This document shows positions 45,145 to 54,926 of a stretch of DNA of 64,000 nucleotides, in pieces. The notes below the pieces were generated by a model, which saw only the letters and a list, made by a program, of their open reading frames with translations, was not told the DNA's origin and did not search any database. The DNA lies in the NCBI GenBank assembly GCA_019637995.1, contig JAHBUQ010000001.1, forward strand, positions 372,001-436,000, read 5' to 3'. A program made the position numbers and the translations under genes. Each line of letters begins with the position of its first letter. Position 1 is the stretch's first letter. The DNA is from Ignavibacteriota bacterium. Its GTDB lineage: Bacteria; Bacteroidota; Ignavibacteria; Kapaibacteriales; UBA2268.

Positions 45145-45912
45145 TTATTTTGTTTGTGAATATATTGAATTGTACCAAAATTTTCCATTATGAATTTTGT
45201 TAAATTCCTTTAGTTCTGGTTTGCGGTTGAGTAATTCGAGAATATCATTTAGATTAAAATATTCATTTTGAATTGACAATTCCTCATAAATTGCTTTTAT
45301 AAAATCAAAATCCTCCGGATAATCAACTGTCAACCTTATTTCTTTAGAATAATCAAGACCGTTCTCCCATTCAATATTGGCAATCCTGAAAATATTCGAA
45401 TTTTCCAATATATAAGGTGTTGTATGTTCTCTCTGGTGAGGAGATTTTGCTTCTATCCACATTCTTTCAAGTGCCTGAAATGACATAATTTCAACATCAT
45501 TTCCATCGGGATGAGTCGGGGGATGAAGATTGCTGACATAATCATAATTTGGATGATTATTCATATAAAAGCCAACAACCTTATCTATTATCTCAGGGTC
45601 AATAAGTGGACAGTCTGATGGAATTTTAATCACGGCATCAGCATGCATCAACTTAGCTACTTGGTAGTGTCTGTCAAGAAGGTCATTTTCATCACCTCGA
45701 AAACATTTCAGTGATAATTCAGCAGACAAATTTTCGATTAGGTCATCGTTAGGATTTGTAGTAGTCGCTATAACAAAATCAGTTAAGTATTTAGATTTTA
45801 AAATTCTGCGTGCTTCAATTTCAAGCAGAGTTCTATTTGAAATCTCCTTTAAAACTTTTAAAGGAAATCTTGTTGACCCACAACGCGCCTGCATAACTGC
45901 AAGAATTATCAT
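45145..45912 (-). CDS. SpsF/NeuA-type cytidylyltransferase
   Basis: 255 residues with the nucleotide-binding start MIILAVMQARCGSTRFPLKV, then GDENDLLDRHYQVAK, KIPSDCPLIDPEIID (metal-binding Asp) and a later REHTTPYI. This is the SpsF-like branch of CMP-sugar synthases, which activates the acidic sugar made by the NeuB-like enzyme as its CMP derivative. Its start overlaps the stop of the upstream glycosyltransferase-like gene by 4 bp (ATGA), and the transketolase starts 14 bp after its stop. Substrate specificity cannot be read from the sequence. Confidence 0.85.
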   Translation of the reverse strand: MIILAVMQARCGSTRFPLKVLKEISNRTLLEIEARRILKSKYLTDFVIATTTNPNDDLIENLSAELSLKCFRGDENDLLDRHYQVAKLMHADAVIKIPSDCPLIDPEIIDKVVGFYMNNHPNYDYVSNLHPPTHPDGNDVEIMSFQALERMWIEAKSPHQREHTTPYILENSNIFRIANIEWENGLDYSKEIRLTVDYPEDFDFIKAIYEELSIQNEYFNLNDILELLNRKPELKEFNKIHNGKFWYNSIYSQTK

Positions 45913-46991
45913 ACCACACTTGCAACTAAATTTACAAAAGCATTTCTTATTGGCTTAAGTGGCTGAAATTTTAGTAAATTTGCTTTTTTTCTTTTTACTT
46001 TATTGCCTATTAATATCCTGCATTCATTAGCAATATTTACAGCTGAACTTCCACCATTCTGAAGGGGAGAAAGGCTTATTAATTCATCAATATCAATCTC
46101 TGATAATACTTCCTTGCCGAGTGCAATACCGGTATAAACAACTGTGGAATACTTCGTTATAAGTACATCACAATTTGCTATCATCTCATGAATATTTCCG
46201 CTTGAGTAAACAATTGCATCAGGTGCAAGTCTTTTAATTTCCCGGGTCGCACGCTCTACTTTTTCATTAGGATGAAGTTTGAAAATCAGCTGCCTTCCAT
46301 CTGCTATTTTTATAGCATTTTTGATAAACTTACTTCTGTTTTCATATTTGAATGTTTCTCTTGCATCACTTGTAGCTACTAATACAAAGTTTCGATGCGG
46401 GAAGTTATTTTGAGTATAACTTTTGCAATTATCGTAGTTTGGTATTCCTGTCACTCTTATCTTTTCTGCTCTGACACCTTTTTTGATAAATTTTGCTTTA
46501 TATCCTTCAGAGGCTACACAAAAAATATCATATTCATCGGAAAGTCCCATAACTGATGTAGATGCCAAGTATTGAGGGAATTTGAAATATTTAACAAGTA
46601 AATATCTTAAATCTTCCGGGTCAGTCATACCTTCCTGTACGTGGACTATTTTTGTATTTTTTATATTTCTTGGAATTATTAGATCTGTGCATGTAACAAC
46701 TAAATCATAATCATTCGCTTTACCGTAGTAATCAATTTTGAGATTATTGTCCTGAAAATACTTTACAGTTGATTGTTTTATTGGTCCGCTAAGCGGTACA
46801 AAATTCAATAAATCTTTTTTTGCAAGAAAGTCAAGTAACCCATCTGCATACATGTGTGTGAAATAACAATCCATCTCAGATAATTCTCGGGAAATTGCAT
46901 GTAGCATTGTAGTTGTATTCATCGTGCCACATATAAAAAGAACTTTTTTATTCTTAATTATAATATTATTGTGAATATTGTACTCAATCAT
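45909..46991 (-). CDS. GT-B type transferase (CDP-glycerol/sialyl transferase-like)
   Basis: 360 residues. The C-terminal half shows the donor-site pattern of CDP-glycerol glycerophosphotransferase-like GT-B enzymes: FKLHPNEKVERATR, then SSGNIHEMIANCDVLITKYSTV and YTGIALGKEVLSE. The N-terminal half (LFICGTMNTTTMLHAISRE) would bind the acceptor. As first gene of the operon with a CMP-sugar pathway behind it, it probably transfers that sugar or phospho-sugar to a surface glycan; a UDP-GlcNAc 2-epimerase-like role is a weaker alternative. On the minus strand a TACATTTG motif lies at 47031-47024, about 33 bp before the ATG, and may be the operon promoter. Confidence 0.72.
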   Translation of the reverse strand: MIEYNIHNNIIIKNKKVLFICGTMNTTTMLHAISRELSEMDCYFTHMYADGLLDFLAKKDLLNFVPLSGPIKQSTVKYFQDNNLKIDYYGKANDYDLVVTCTDLIIPRNIKNTKIVHVQEGMTDPEDLRYLLVKYFKFPQYLASTSVMGLSDEYDIFCVASEGYKAKFIKKGVRAEKIRVTGIPNYDNCKSYTQNNFPHRNFVLVATSDARETFKYENRSKFIKNAIKIADGRQLIFKLHPNEKVERATREIKRLAPDAIVYSSGNIHEMIANCDVLITKYSTVVYTGIALGKEVLSEIDIDELISLSPLQNGGSSAVNIANECRILIGNKVKRKKANLLKFQPLKPIRNAFVNLVASVV

Positions 46992-47199
46992 TTTTGCTCC
47001 ACTATATGACTACAAATAAAATACAAATGTAATGTTTTGGTGTGAAGATTAAATAAACTATAAGTTAATAGATGCAAGTATTTTATATTTTTAAATTATG
47101 TTCCTAATTATTAATTATATTAAACATTTAGATGATGTTTGTCATAACAAATATTTAATTCTAAACAAATATATTAACATAATATTCAGATTAAGATTG

Positions 47200-47661
47200 T
47201 TAATATCTCATTTCGACATTAATTGTAATGTCATTATTGTCAAGAATAAAACTGCACTCATCAAAATTTGGAAGTCGCATAAATAGTTTTACATTATTTG
47301 AAATTCCCCAACCCTCAGTAGGAAGTCCAAGGATATTTGTGTCCATCTTTTCATTTGCATTCTCATCATGATGCACCGAAAAGCAATATGTATCATAAGG
47401 TAAATCATTAAATGACAGCCGGCAAATACCATCCTTAATTTCTATGACTTGCCTTTTGTAGCACTGTAATGTTTTCTTAGGAAAAAAATCTTTTCTTTCA
47501 CTATTATATAAATGTACTCTCACGAAGCCTGAGTCACTTTTTATGCCACTAACAACAATATTCAGATTACTTGATTTATTCTTTTTTGGAGATTCATTGT
47601 CATCTCCAATCAATGGTGAAAAAAAAAGTAAAAGCAAAGCAAAAATATATTCAATTCTCAT
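47200..47661 (-). CDS. DUF2141 secreted protein
   Basis: 153 residues with a signal peptide (YIFALLLLFFSPLIG). The mature part carries the DUF2141 pattern: LNIVVSGIKSDSGFVRVHLYN, then LPYDTYCFSVHHDENANEKMD and LGLPTEGWGISNN. The family is exported and beta-rich, of unknown function, and widespread in Bacteroidota and Proteobacteria. The acidic D-E-N-x-N-x-x-M-D stretch looks like a calcium site. The stop and start of this gene and the upstream metallophosphoesterase are 1 bp apart, so they form an operon. Confidence 0.85.
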   Translation of the reverse strand: MRIEYIFALLLLFFSPLIGDDNESPKKNKSSNLNIVVSGIKSDSGFVRVHLYNSERKDFFPKKTLQCYKRQVIEIKDGICRLSFNDLPYDTYCFSVHHDENANEKMDTNILGLPTEGWGISNNVKLFMRLPNFDECSFILDNNDITINVEMRY

Positions 47662-47662
47662 A

Positions 47663-48724
47663 TTAAGCCAGAAGTTTAATTCTTAAAAAAATATTTTCCA
47701 AACTATCTCTTTTCAATATTGCTTTATGGAACGAGGTTGTACCCATACGCTTGCTTACAACTCCGTCATAATCCAAGTATCTTCGGCTTCTTCTTTCGTC
47801 AAACCAGTAAACAAGAGAAATTTTGCCTTTATTGATTTCAATACCTGTAGCTCCACGCTTTCCGATTACGCTTCCAGAATTAAATAAGCATGGCACCATA
47901 AGTTTATTGTTATATATGCTATTACGCTGATTTGATTTGCGTTTTTCATCATACAGCTTATCAAGCTCGGTTTTATGGGCTTTTATCGTTTTTACCAAAT
48001 TATCTCTGTTTCCATTCTTGTTTGCATGGAGTTCTGTCAAAAGAAGCTCGATTTTCATTTTCAGAGAATCAATTTTTGAATGAGATTCAAAAAGTGGTCT
48101 GTGAGTGTGACCAATTATTGATATAACTTTTTTTTCTGCTGAGAAATTATAAGCAATCTTTTCAGTAGTCAATTTTGATTCATCATCAATTGGTAAAGTC
48201 ATATTTTTGTAACCAATAGGATTTAAAATATATCTGCCAAACATACTTGAAAGCCTGAAATAATCCTCGAAGAAATTTGTAGTCTGGTGGCCGTGATATA
48301 CAAAAATTGTATTGCCATTATACTCAAGTCTTACTCCTTCAAAAAGGTTTAAACTATGCTCATCAAAAAAGTGCCTGTGTAAAGCAAAGTCATGATTACC
48401 AAATATCTTTATTAATCTGTCTTTTGACCTGAATTCGTTGAAAATATTAAAAACATCACCCCATGCATGAGTTATTTGCGACATTTTGAATTTATAAAGC
48501 TCTTCAATATCGCCGTTAAGTATTAGTTTGTAATTTCTTGGCAAATAATGACGGGTTAATATTTGCTTAAATAATTCTGAGTTTTGCTTGAAATCATCCT
48601 GATACCCACCGTTTCCGAGATGGACATCGCTGAATATTACATATTTATCTTCATCTGTAATAGAAATTTGTGGACAGCTTTCATAAAGCGTGTTTAATTT
48701 TTGAAATATAGTCTCTTTCTTCAT
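47663..48724 (-). CDS. Calcineurin-like metallophosphoesterase
   Basis: 353 residues, no signal peptide. The five metal-binding blocks are present: FSDVHLGNGGYQDDF, LNGDIEELYKF, KIFGNHDFALHRHFF, VYHGHQTTNFF and IIGHTHRPLFES. A helical, charged insert follows (about residues 215-250). The family includes UDP-diacylglucosamine hydrolases, nucleases and phosphodiesterases; this one is longer than LpxH and a true LpxH-like gene lies at 54927, so the substrate is open. It is transcribed with the DUF2141 gene and away from the DUF6029-like gene. Confidence 0.87.
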   Translation of the reverse strand: MKKETIFQKLNTLYESCPQISITDEDKYVIFSDVHLGNGGYQDDFKQNSELFKQILTRHYLPRNYKLILNGDIEELYKFKMSQITHAWGDVFNIFNEFRSKDRLIKIFGNHDFALHRHFFDEHSLNLFEGVRLEYNGNTIFVYHGHQTTNFFEDYFRLSSMFGRYILNPIGYKNMTLPIDDESKLTTEKIAYNFSAEKKVISIIGHTHRPLFESHSKIDSLKMKIELLLTELHANKNGNRDNLVKTIKAHKTELDKLYDEKRKSNQRNSIYNNKLMVPCLFNSGSVIGKRGATGIEINKGKISLVYWFDERRSRRYLDYDGVVSKRMGTTSFHKAILKRDSLENIFLRIKLLA

Positions 48725-48902
48725 TAATCATTTTGCAATTGTAAATTAAGAATTTACAAACTTATAACAATAGCTTGAATATTGAATAAAGATTTAATTA
48801 ATCATAAGTTAAGAAAAAAAGTGTAATAATATATCTTTGCTATTGTAAATTATTAAAAAAGTGTTATTTTTAAATTTTAAAAATTTACTTATTGAACGAT
48901 TT

Positions 48903-50558
48903 ATGATTATTAAATATTGTCTCTTAAGTTTGTGTATATTACTAAGTGCACAAATATTGAAATCGCAAGGATTTGATGCCGGTTCAATATCCGGAAATGT
49001 GCAAATTGAGGCACAGTCTTATACACCTGACTCACTTATGGGAGCACCTGTCGTAGATGAAAAAATTCTATCTAATGCTTTTGTAAATTTAATTTACAGA
49101 AATCAAGGTGTGGAAATTGGTTTTCGATACGAAAATTATCTTAACCCAATTTTAGGATTTGATGCCAGATTAAAAGGTCAGGGTGTCCCTTACCGTTACA
49201 TAACATATCGTGAAGATAAGTTCGAAATTACAGGTGGTGACTTCTATGAGCAATTCGGCAGCGGTTTGATTCTTCGTGCATATCAGGAAGTTGCTCTCGG
49301 CATTGATAACGCAATTGACGGATTCAGATTCAAGCTCCGTCCGGTTGATGGAGTTGAATTTACAGGTCTTATTGGGCAAAATCGTGTATTTTGGGCTAAG
49401 GGAGAAGGAATAATACGTGGTGGCAATTTGAATATCGAATTAAATGATTTGTTTCCTGAACTTATGCCTGAAAATTACAGATTCACTCTCGGCGGAAGTG
49501 TTGTGAGCAAATATCAACCTGATAGAGATATATTTCTAAAAATGCCTGAAAATGTACTTGCATACTCAGCTCGAGCCGGTGTGATTTCTAATGATTTTGC
49601 CATTGATGCTGAATATGCCTATAAATACAATGACCCCAATGCAACAAACAGACAAAAATATAATATTGGTCAGGGACTTATTGTAAAAAGCTCGTTTTAT
49701 GGTGACGGAATAGGTGTTGCTCTCAATGCTCACTGGATTGATAATATGGATATGAGAAGTGACCGTAATGCCAGAGCTCAGGAATTATTCCTCAATTTCA
49801 TTCCCCCTCTGACAAAGCAACATGCTTATGCTCTAACATCACTTTATCCATTAGCAACTCAATTTAATAATGAAGCTGGGATTCAGCTCGAAGTTACTTA
49901 TCAGATACCTCGAGGTTCTGCTATTGGTGGCAAATATGGCACTATGTTGACTTTTAATTATTCTGATGTTTTTACGATTGACACAAACAATATTGATGAA
50001 TTTACTTATAATTCGAAATTTCTTGGAATTGGTAATAAAAGATATTTTAGAGATATAAATCTTGAAATTTCAAGGAAATGGTCGAATAAGTTTAAAACAG
50101 ATGCAACTTTACTCAATATTATTTATGACAGAGATGTAATGGAAAATGAGGGTGCACCTCTTTACGGTTCAGTATTTCAAAATGTAATTGTAATGGATGC
50201 TCAATATATGTTCGATAATGGTCATTCGTTAAGAGGAGAATTTCAACATTCATGGTCAGTTCAGGATTCTGCAATAATAGAGCCTGAAAATATGAATGGA
50301 AACTGGGCTCATCTTTTAGTTGAATATACTATTGCACCAAGCTGGTATTTTACTGTTTACGACCAGTTTAACTACGGTAATGATGACCCTGACAGACGGA
50401 TACACTATATAAACGGTTCAATCGCCTATTTAACAGGTACAACGAGACTTCAGGTTGGATTTGGTAAACAAAGAGGCGGTATTATCTGTGTAGGAGGTAT
50501 TTGTCGTGCAGTACCAGCCTCAAATGGTGTGTTTTTGTCACTGACGTCAACATTTTGA
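48903..50558 (+). CDS. DUF6029-like outer-membrane beta-barrel protein
   Basis: 551 residues from ATG 48903, which gives a good signal peptide (IIKYCLLSLCILLSAQILKS); 14 codons upstream are also open. The mature part is full of alternating strands with aromatic girdles (FVNLIYRNQGVEIGFRYENY in part, FEITGGDFYEQFGSGLILR) and ends in a barrel-closing FLSLTSTF. G-D-F-Y-E-Q-F-G-S-G is typical of the DUF6029 family of Bacteroidota. Function unknown. A TATCTTTG motif at 48832-48839 may be its -7 element. It is followed after 20 bp by the Omp28-like gene. Confidence 0.75.
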   Translation: MIIKYCLLSLCILLSAQILKSQGFDAGSISGNVQIEAQSYTPDSLMGAPVVDEKILSNAFVNLIYRNQGVEIGFRYENYLNPILGFDARLKGQGVPYRYITYREDKFEITGGDFYEQFGSGLILRAYQEVALGIDNAIDGFRFKLRPVDGVEFTGLIGQNRVFWAKGEGIIRGGNLNIELNDLFPELMPENYRFTLGGSVVSKYQPDRDIFLKMPENVLAYSARAGVISNDFAIDAEYAYKYNDPNATNRQKYNIGQGLIVKSSFYGDGIGVALNAHWIDNMDMRSDRNARAQELFLNFIPPLTKQHAYALTSLYPLATQFNNEAGIQLEVTYQIPRGSAIGGKYGTMLTFNYSDVFTIDTNNIDEFTYNSKFLGIGNKRYFRDINLEISRKWSNKFKTDATLLNIIYDRDVMENEGAPLYGSVFQNVIVMDAQYMFDNGHSLRGEFQHSWSVQDSAIIEPENMNGNWAHLLVEYTIAPSWYFTVYDQFNYGNDDPDRRIHYINGSIAYLTGTTRLQVGFGKQRGGIICVGGICRAVPASNGVFLSLTSTF

Positions 50559-50578
50559 CAAATTAAGGAGAATTATTT

Positions 50579-51415
50579 ATGAATAAGATAAATTTTATAT
50601 TTGCATTTTTTATCGCTTTTGCGATCATCGGATGTGATATTGTCGAGCCACCATATAGAAAAGGGGGCGACATCACTCCTGTTGACACAACAAAGAAGAA
50701 AGTATTGCTGGAAGATTTTACTGGTTTTCGCTGTGGAAATTGTCCAGAGGCAACTCATGTTGCTGAGATGATAGCTAATCAATATCCCGGAAGAGTTATA
50801 GTGATTGCTTTACATGCAGGTCCGCTTGCTGTACCAACTCCAATCAGACGCTATGATTTTCGCACTCAGGAGACAAATGAACTGGCTACTTTTTATGGTT
50901 TGATAGCCACACCTTATGGGTTAGTTAATCGCAGACAGTATGTTGGTCAGAATTTACTGGCACCAACGGCTTGGGGCGGATATGTTCAGGAACAGTTAAA
51001 TGTTGACGCTGATTTAAAAATGTATTTAGAAACTGATTTTAATGAGAGTACACGTGAGATTTCACTTCAGGTTCAGCTTGAATATTTAAGGCAGGGCAAT
51101 GTCAATCATAATCTTGCTGTTTACATACTTGAAGATAGTGTAGTTCAATATCAGCAGGATGACCGCCAACCTGCGATTCATATATCGGATTATGTACATA
51201 ATCACGTAATGAGGGGTTCATTTACCGGAACTTGGGGACTTCCTGTTTCGGATGTTGCTGTATCGGCAGGCTCCAAACTTACAGTTCCCTTTAAATACAC
51301 CATATCATCTGAAAGGGACTGGCGACCTTCAAAACTTAGTCTTGTGGCTTTTGTACATGACAATACTACTAAAGAAGTTATCCAGGTAGAGCAAATTAAG
51401 CTTTTTAAAGAATAA
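50579..51415 (+). CDS. Omp28-related thioredoxin-like lipoprotein
   Basis: 278 residues with a lipoprotein signal (FIFAFFIAFAIIGCDIVEP; Cys about 19) and AAGGAG at the right distance from ATG 50579. VLLEDFTGFRCGNCPEATHV is the thioredoxin-like C-x-x-C segment of the Omp28 family, which in Porphyromonas is a surface protein. The cysteines may be redox active or structural. A C-terminal beta domain (LAVYILEDSVVQYQ, LSLVAFVHDNTTKEVIQ) is also typical. It is in an operon with the DUF6029-like gene, a pairing which suggests a joint surface complex; this is inference. The stop lies 2 bp from the convergent glycerophosphodiesterase stop. Confidence 0.87.
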   Translation: MNKINFIFAFFIAFAIIGCDIVEPPYRKGGDITPVDTTKKKVLLEDFTGFRCGNCPEATHVAEMIANQYPGRVIVIALHAGPLAVPTPIRRYDFRTQETNELATFYGLIATPYGLVNRRQYVGQNLLAPTAWGGYVQEQLNVDADLKMYLETDFNESTREISLQVQLEYLRQGNVNHNLAVYILEDSVVQYQQDDRQPAIHISDYVHNHVMRGSFTGTWGLPVSDVAVSAGSKLTVPFKYTISSERDWRPSKLSLVAFVHDNTTKEVIQVEQIKLFKE

Positions 51416-51417
51416 AA

Positions 51418-52176
51418 TTACTTCTTATCCAATAGTTTTAATATTATATCCGGGTAGTTGGTTGCAATTGCCCGGATATTATGTTTTAAGACCTTGTTTA
51501 GAGTTGCTTCATCATTTACAGTATATACGCCTGTAAAAATATTATACCGTGTAACATCATCGTCCATCTCATCTGAAAGTTCGTTAACTGAGCAAATAAA
51601 TGCCTCACAACCTGTATCATTTTGTATTTGAGATGGCAATCTGTTATCTCCGGGAATCTTAATTGCAGCTGTATAAATTGAGCTGTTAATTAATTTGATT
51701 TTTTTTAAAGCATCATGACTGAAAGAGCCAAAAATAGTATTCATCTGATAATTATTATTGAGAATCATATTTATTAGTTTTTCAACATTTTGATTGAACT
51801 TATTACCTGTATTGACCTTTATTTCAATCATCAGGTAGCATCGTCCTTTCAATAATTTAACCACATCCTCCAGAAGTGGGATATGCACCGAATCATAATT
51901 ACTGGCTGAGGATTTACCAATTTTAAGATTTTTAATTTCATCATATTTAATTTCCGAGATCCTTTTATCAAAACCAGGTGGACAAAAATCATGGTAAACC
52001 ACAGGAATATTATCTTCAGTAAACTGAATATCTAGTTCAACAATACTAACACCTGATTCTGCGGCATCATTGAAAGCGGCGAGGGTATTTTCCGTAATTG
52101 TTCCGGAAGACCCTCTGTGAGCTGCTACCATCAGCGATTTAGTCTGTTCGTATTCGTATAAAGATAGCATTGTCAT
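51418..52176 (-). CDS. Glycerophosphodiester phosphodiesterase
   Basis: 252 residues without signal peptide, so probably cytoplasmic. The GDPD barrel is marked by VAAHRGSSGTITENTLAAF (His-Arg and Glu), IVELDIQFTEDNIPVVYHD (Glu-x-Asp and second His) and YLMIEIKVN. The first 13 residues before VAAHRG are a longer lead than usual, but the ATG at 52176 is the best start. It releases glycerol-3-phosphate from phospholipid head groups. It stands alone, divergent from the CBS gene. Confidence 0.92.
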   Translation of the reverse strand: MTMLSLYEYEQTKSLMVAAHRGSSGTITENTLAAFNDAAESGVSIVELDIQFTEDNIPVVYHDFCPPGFDKRISEIKYDEIKNLKIGKSSASNYDSVHIPLLEDVVKLLKGRCYLMIEIKVNTGNKFNQNVEKLINMILNNNYQMNTIFGSFSHDALKKIKLINSSIYTAAIKIPGDNRLPSQIQNDTGCEAFICSVNELSDEMDDDVTRYNIFTGVYTVNDEATLNKVLKHNIRAIATNYPDIILKLLDKK

Positions 52177-52325
52177 TCTTCAAAAATTATAAACTAAAAA
52201 ATATGCAAATATTTTCAAATAAAAAATATATATAATTGTAACGAATTAAATAAGATATTTGTGTTTAATAAAAAAAAGTGTTATTTTGTATTTAGTTTTT
52301 TTGCGATTTTTCAAAGAGGTTTAAC

Positions 52326-52769
52326 ATGCCTAATAAAGCGAAAGTTTCTGAAATAATGACCACAAATGTGTTCACTGTAAGTATTGATGACACAGTCCGG
52401 GATGCCGAACTCATAATGAAAAATGAGAAAGTCAGACATATACCTGTTCTTGAGGGAACAAAAATTGTTGGTATGATATGTGATGATAGAATCAGGGAGT
52501 ACTCTTTAAGAAAAATTTATGACAGCGATCAGAATTTTGGAGAGGAAGCATTCAATAAAATTACCGACTTCGAGAAAATCATGAATGAAGTAACTCATGT
52601 AATTTATCCTGAAGACAGTGTTGCTAAAGCTGTAAAAATATTTGCTAAGCATAAAGTTAACTGCCTGCCGGTTGTGGACTGGGAGATGAATCTGGTAGGA
52701 TTGATTACCAATACTGATTTGCTTCTATATTTCCACCAATTTCTTGAAGAATTAGAAAGCGTTCCTTAG
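52326..52769 (+). CDS. CBS-domain pair protein
   Basis: 147 residues made of two CBS domains (about 8-60 and 85-140): VSEIMTTNVFTVSIDDTVRDAE, HIPVLEGTKIVGMICDD, then MNEVTHVIYPEDSVAKAVKIF in part and CLPVVDWEMNLVGLITNTDLL. Such Bateman modules bind adenosine nucleotides and switch partner proteins. No partner enzyme is fused or adjacent, so the target is unknown. AAAGAGG lies upstream of the ATG at good spacing. It is a single-gene unit between divergent and convergent neighbours. Confidence 0.92.
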   Translation: MPNKAKVSEIMTTNVFTVSIDDTVRDAELIMKNEKVRHIPVLEGTKIVGMICDDRIREYSLRKIYDSDQNFGEEAFNKITDFEKIMNEVTHVIYPEDSVAKAVKIFAKHKVNCLPVVDWEMNLVGLITNTDLLLYFHQFLEELESVP

Positions 52770-52846
52770 TAGCTGGTTTTTTGAATGCTATTGATTAAAT
52801 TTCGATTAATTAATAGAAAAGATATTTTTAATATGATAAATTAATT

Positions 52847-54916
52847 TTATAATTCAGCTAATTCCTCACTTAATTTATAATAATTGAGCGAGTTACTTAG
52901 TTTTAATGCTGCTCTGAGATATTCAGCCGATTTATCGGGGGTAGAATTTTTTGTATTGATTGCAATATTTGCAAGTGTAAGCAATCTTAGCTCTTGTGGC
53001 AATTCATTTGATAAATTTGCGGTTTTATCCAAATAGTAAAATACCTTTGGCATATTTCCTGTTTGTGAGAAGTATCCTGCAATAGTATTATAGGCAAGGC
53101 ATTCCGATTGTACATTTTTGCTTATCTTGAGCATTTCATTGATTGAAAAAACCAAATCTTCAGCATTTTTCAGGTCTCGTACTTCACCTAAACATTTTAA
53201 TTTAAGACAATTTAGTTGAATTCTCTCGCTTGAATTGAGTTCATTATCCAATTTGCTTAAGACATAATCAGTCTTATCAATCGCTGATTCAAATTTATTA
53301 GACAGAATATCTGAAGTAATTGATTTTACATAAAGTTTAAAATCAAGCAGCGAGTCATCGAAAGCGCTATCATTACCGGCATTATTGGAATCTGATACAG
53401 ATGTTTCAACTTGTTCGGCATTAGAATAATTTCCTAACATTTGCATAAACTCAAGATTGTTCAGGTTATCGGTTTCATTATCAGTTTCAAATTCTCTGAA
53501 CTGCTGAAATGCATTTTTCAAAGTATCAGGATTTCCATACTTTTGAGCATTTTTAGCTGATTCGAGAAGCATAGATTTGGCAGTTTCTCTATCGCCGGAT
53601 TCGATGCTGTGAGCCGCTAAATATGGAGCGATATCTACTTTCAACGATTCGTTGTCAGTTTGTTCGTATCTTGTCTTCAGAAATGCCGCTATTTGCCCAT
53701 GTAGGGCTGTGTATTCCTCATACTCGAGAGAATTTTCAAAGTAAGTATGATAAAATGCCTGAGAAAATTTGAAAACTGTAGTTTTTATGCCATAGCGATG
53801 CTCTGGTCCTATACTTTTAATAATACCGGTTTTAGTTTGTAATGATTTTAACTTTTTGATAGCTGTCAATACATCAGTATTCATAAGCTGTGAAACTACA
53901 ACAGCGGTAAATTCCCGACCTTCAGAACTGCAAATGGCAAGAATATTTCTTTCTTCATCTGATAAAGTATCCAAATGCTGAGTAAAAACAGACTGCACTG
54001 TTGATGGAAGAAATTCATTACCTTTGAAATTCATCACTAAATTACCGGAATCATCAAATGGCGGGTATTTCTGGAAGTACTTCAAATATTCGGCGGCTAC
54101 ACCCGGCACTCCGTAAGAATGTTCAAAAATCCATTCTTCAAATTCATCTATATGCTTATAATTTTTAAAATATGATGCAGCAAGTTCGCTGATTTGAGCC
54201 TTTGAAAAGGAGTCGAGTTCTATTGAGGATACAGTCTTTCTATCCTTGTAATTCATAATGAAGGACATCAGCGGCATACCGTGCATTTCGAGTGTGCTGC
54301 GTTTATAGGCAAGAACCAAAACAATTGGAATATCAGCAAGGTTTTCTGCAAGCAGAGAAATCAGTTCAACAGATTGAGAGTCCGCCCAGTGCATATCATC
54401 CATAAAAAAAATAAATGGGAATTTATCGGCAAATGACTGTAAGGTGTCGTAATAATCAGCAGTTGCAGTACTAACTTTTTTCGCTTTCTCTGATGATTTC
54501 TCATTTTTGAACTGTCTCCAGTCACGACCGATTTCTTTCACAGCATAGAACACAGTATCAATCAGTGGAATCGAAGCAAGCAGAGTAAGCCCGACATTCT
54601 TGGCAAATCTTTTCTCAGGAGTTATATCATTTTTTTCTAGTAAATGCTCAATTGCTTTGGAAAATGGGTAGAGGGGCTGTAAATTGCCGACATTGAACTT
54701 GCCAATTGGTGATTGACCTTCAGCAAATACGGACCTAATGCCACTTGAGCCGGTTTTGTAAATATTATGATAATGATTTAATAAATATGTTTTACCAAAT
54801 CCTGCCTCACCACTTATTATAATTATACTTCCGTTGCCGGATTTAGCATTATTTATGGCTTCATTTAAAATATTACCAAAATATTCATTACCAATCAAAA
54901 CATTTTCTTCTGCCAT
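52847..54916 (-). CDS. STAND-like AAA ATPase with C-terminal TPR-type helices
   Basis: 689 residues from ATG 54916, chosen because AAAGG lies 7 bp upstream; TTG 54940 would overlap lpxH. Walker A is IIIISGEAGFGKTYLL near residue 33 and Walker B FPFIFFMDDMHWADSQS near 170, followed by SYGVPGVAAEYLKYF and winged-helix-like segments near 310-370. This is the AAA_16/MalT/BREX-free STAND plan. From about 420 it is helical with TPR-like pairs (CLAYNTIAGYFSQTGNMPKVF in part). No effector domain, cyclase or DNA-binding head is attached, unlike most relatives, so it may signal by protein contact. It is transcribed after lpxH. Confidence 0.8.
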   Translation of the reverse strand: MAEENVLIGNEYFGNILNEAINNAKSGNGSIIIISGEAGFGKTYLLNHYHNIYKTGSSGIRSVFAEGQSPIGKFNVGNLQPLYPFSKAIEHLLEKNDITPEKRFAKNVGLTLLASIPLIDTVFYAVKEIGRDWRQFKNEKSSEKAKKVSTATADYYDTLQSFADKFPFIFFMDDMHWADSQSVELISLLAENLADIPIVLVLAYKRSTLEMHGMPLMSFIMNYKDRKTVSSIELDSFSKAQISELAASYFKNYKHIDEFEEWIFEHSYGVPGVAAEYLKYFQKYPPFDDSGNLVMNFKGNEFLPSTVQSVFTQHLDTLSDEERNILAICSSEGREFTAVVVSQLMNTDVLTAIKKLKSLQTKTGIIKSIGPEHRYGIKTTVFKFSQAFYHTYFENSLEYEEYTALHGQIAAFLKTRYEQTDNESLKVDIAPYLAAHSIESGDRETAKSMLLESAKNAQKYGNPDTLKNAFQQFREFETDNETDNLNNLEFMQMLGNYSNAEQVETSVSDSNNAGNDSAFDDSLLDFKLYVKSITSDILSNKFESAIDKTDYVLSKLDNELNSSERIQLNCLKLKCLGEVRDLKNAEDLVFSINEMLKISKNVQSECLAYNTIAGYFSQTGNMPKVFYYLDKTANLSNELPQELRLLTLANIAINTKNSTPDKSAEYLRAALKLSNSLNYYKLSEELAEL

Positions 54917-54926
54917 GATTTGCCTT

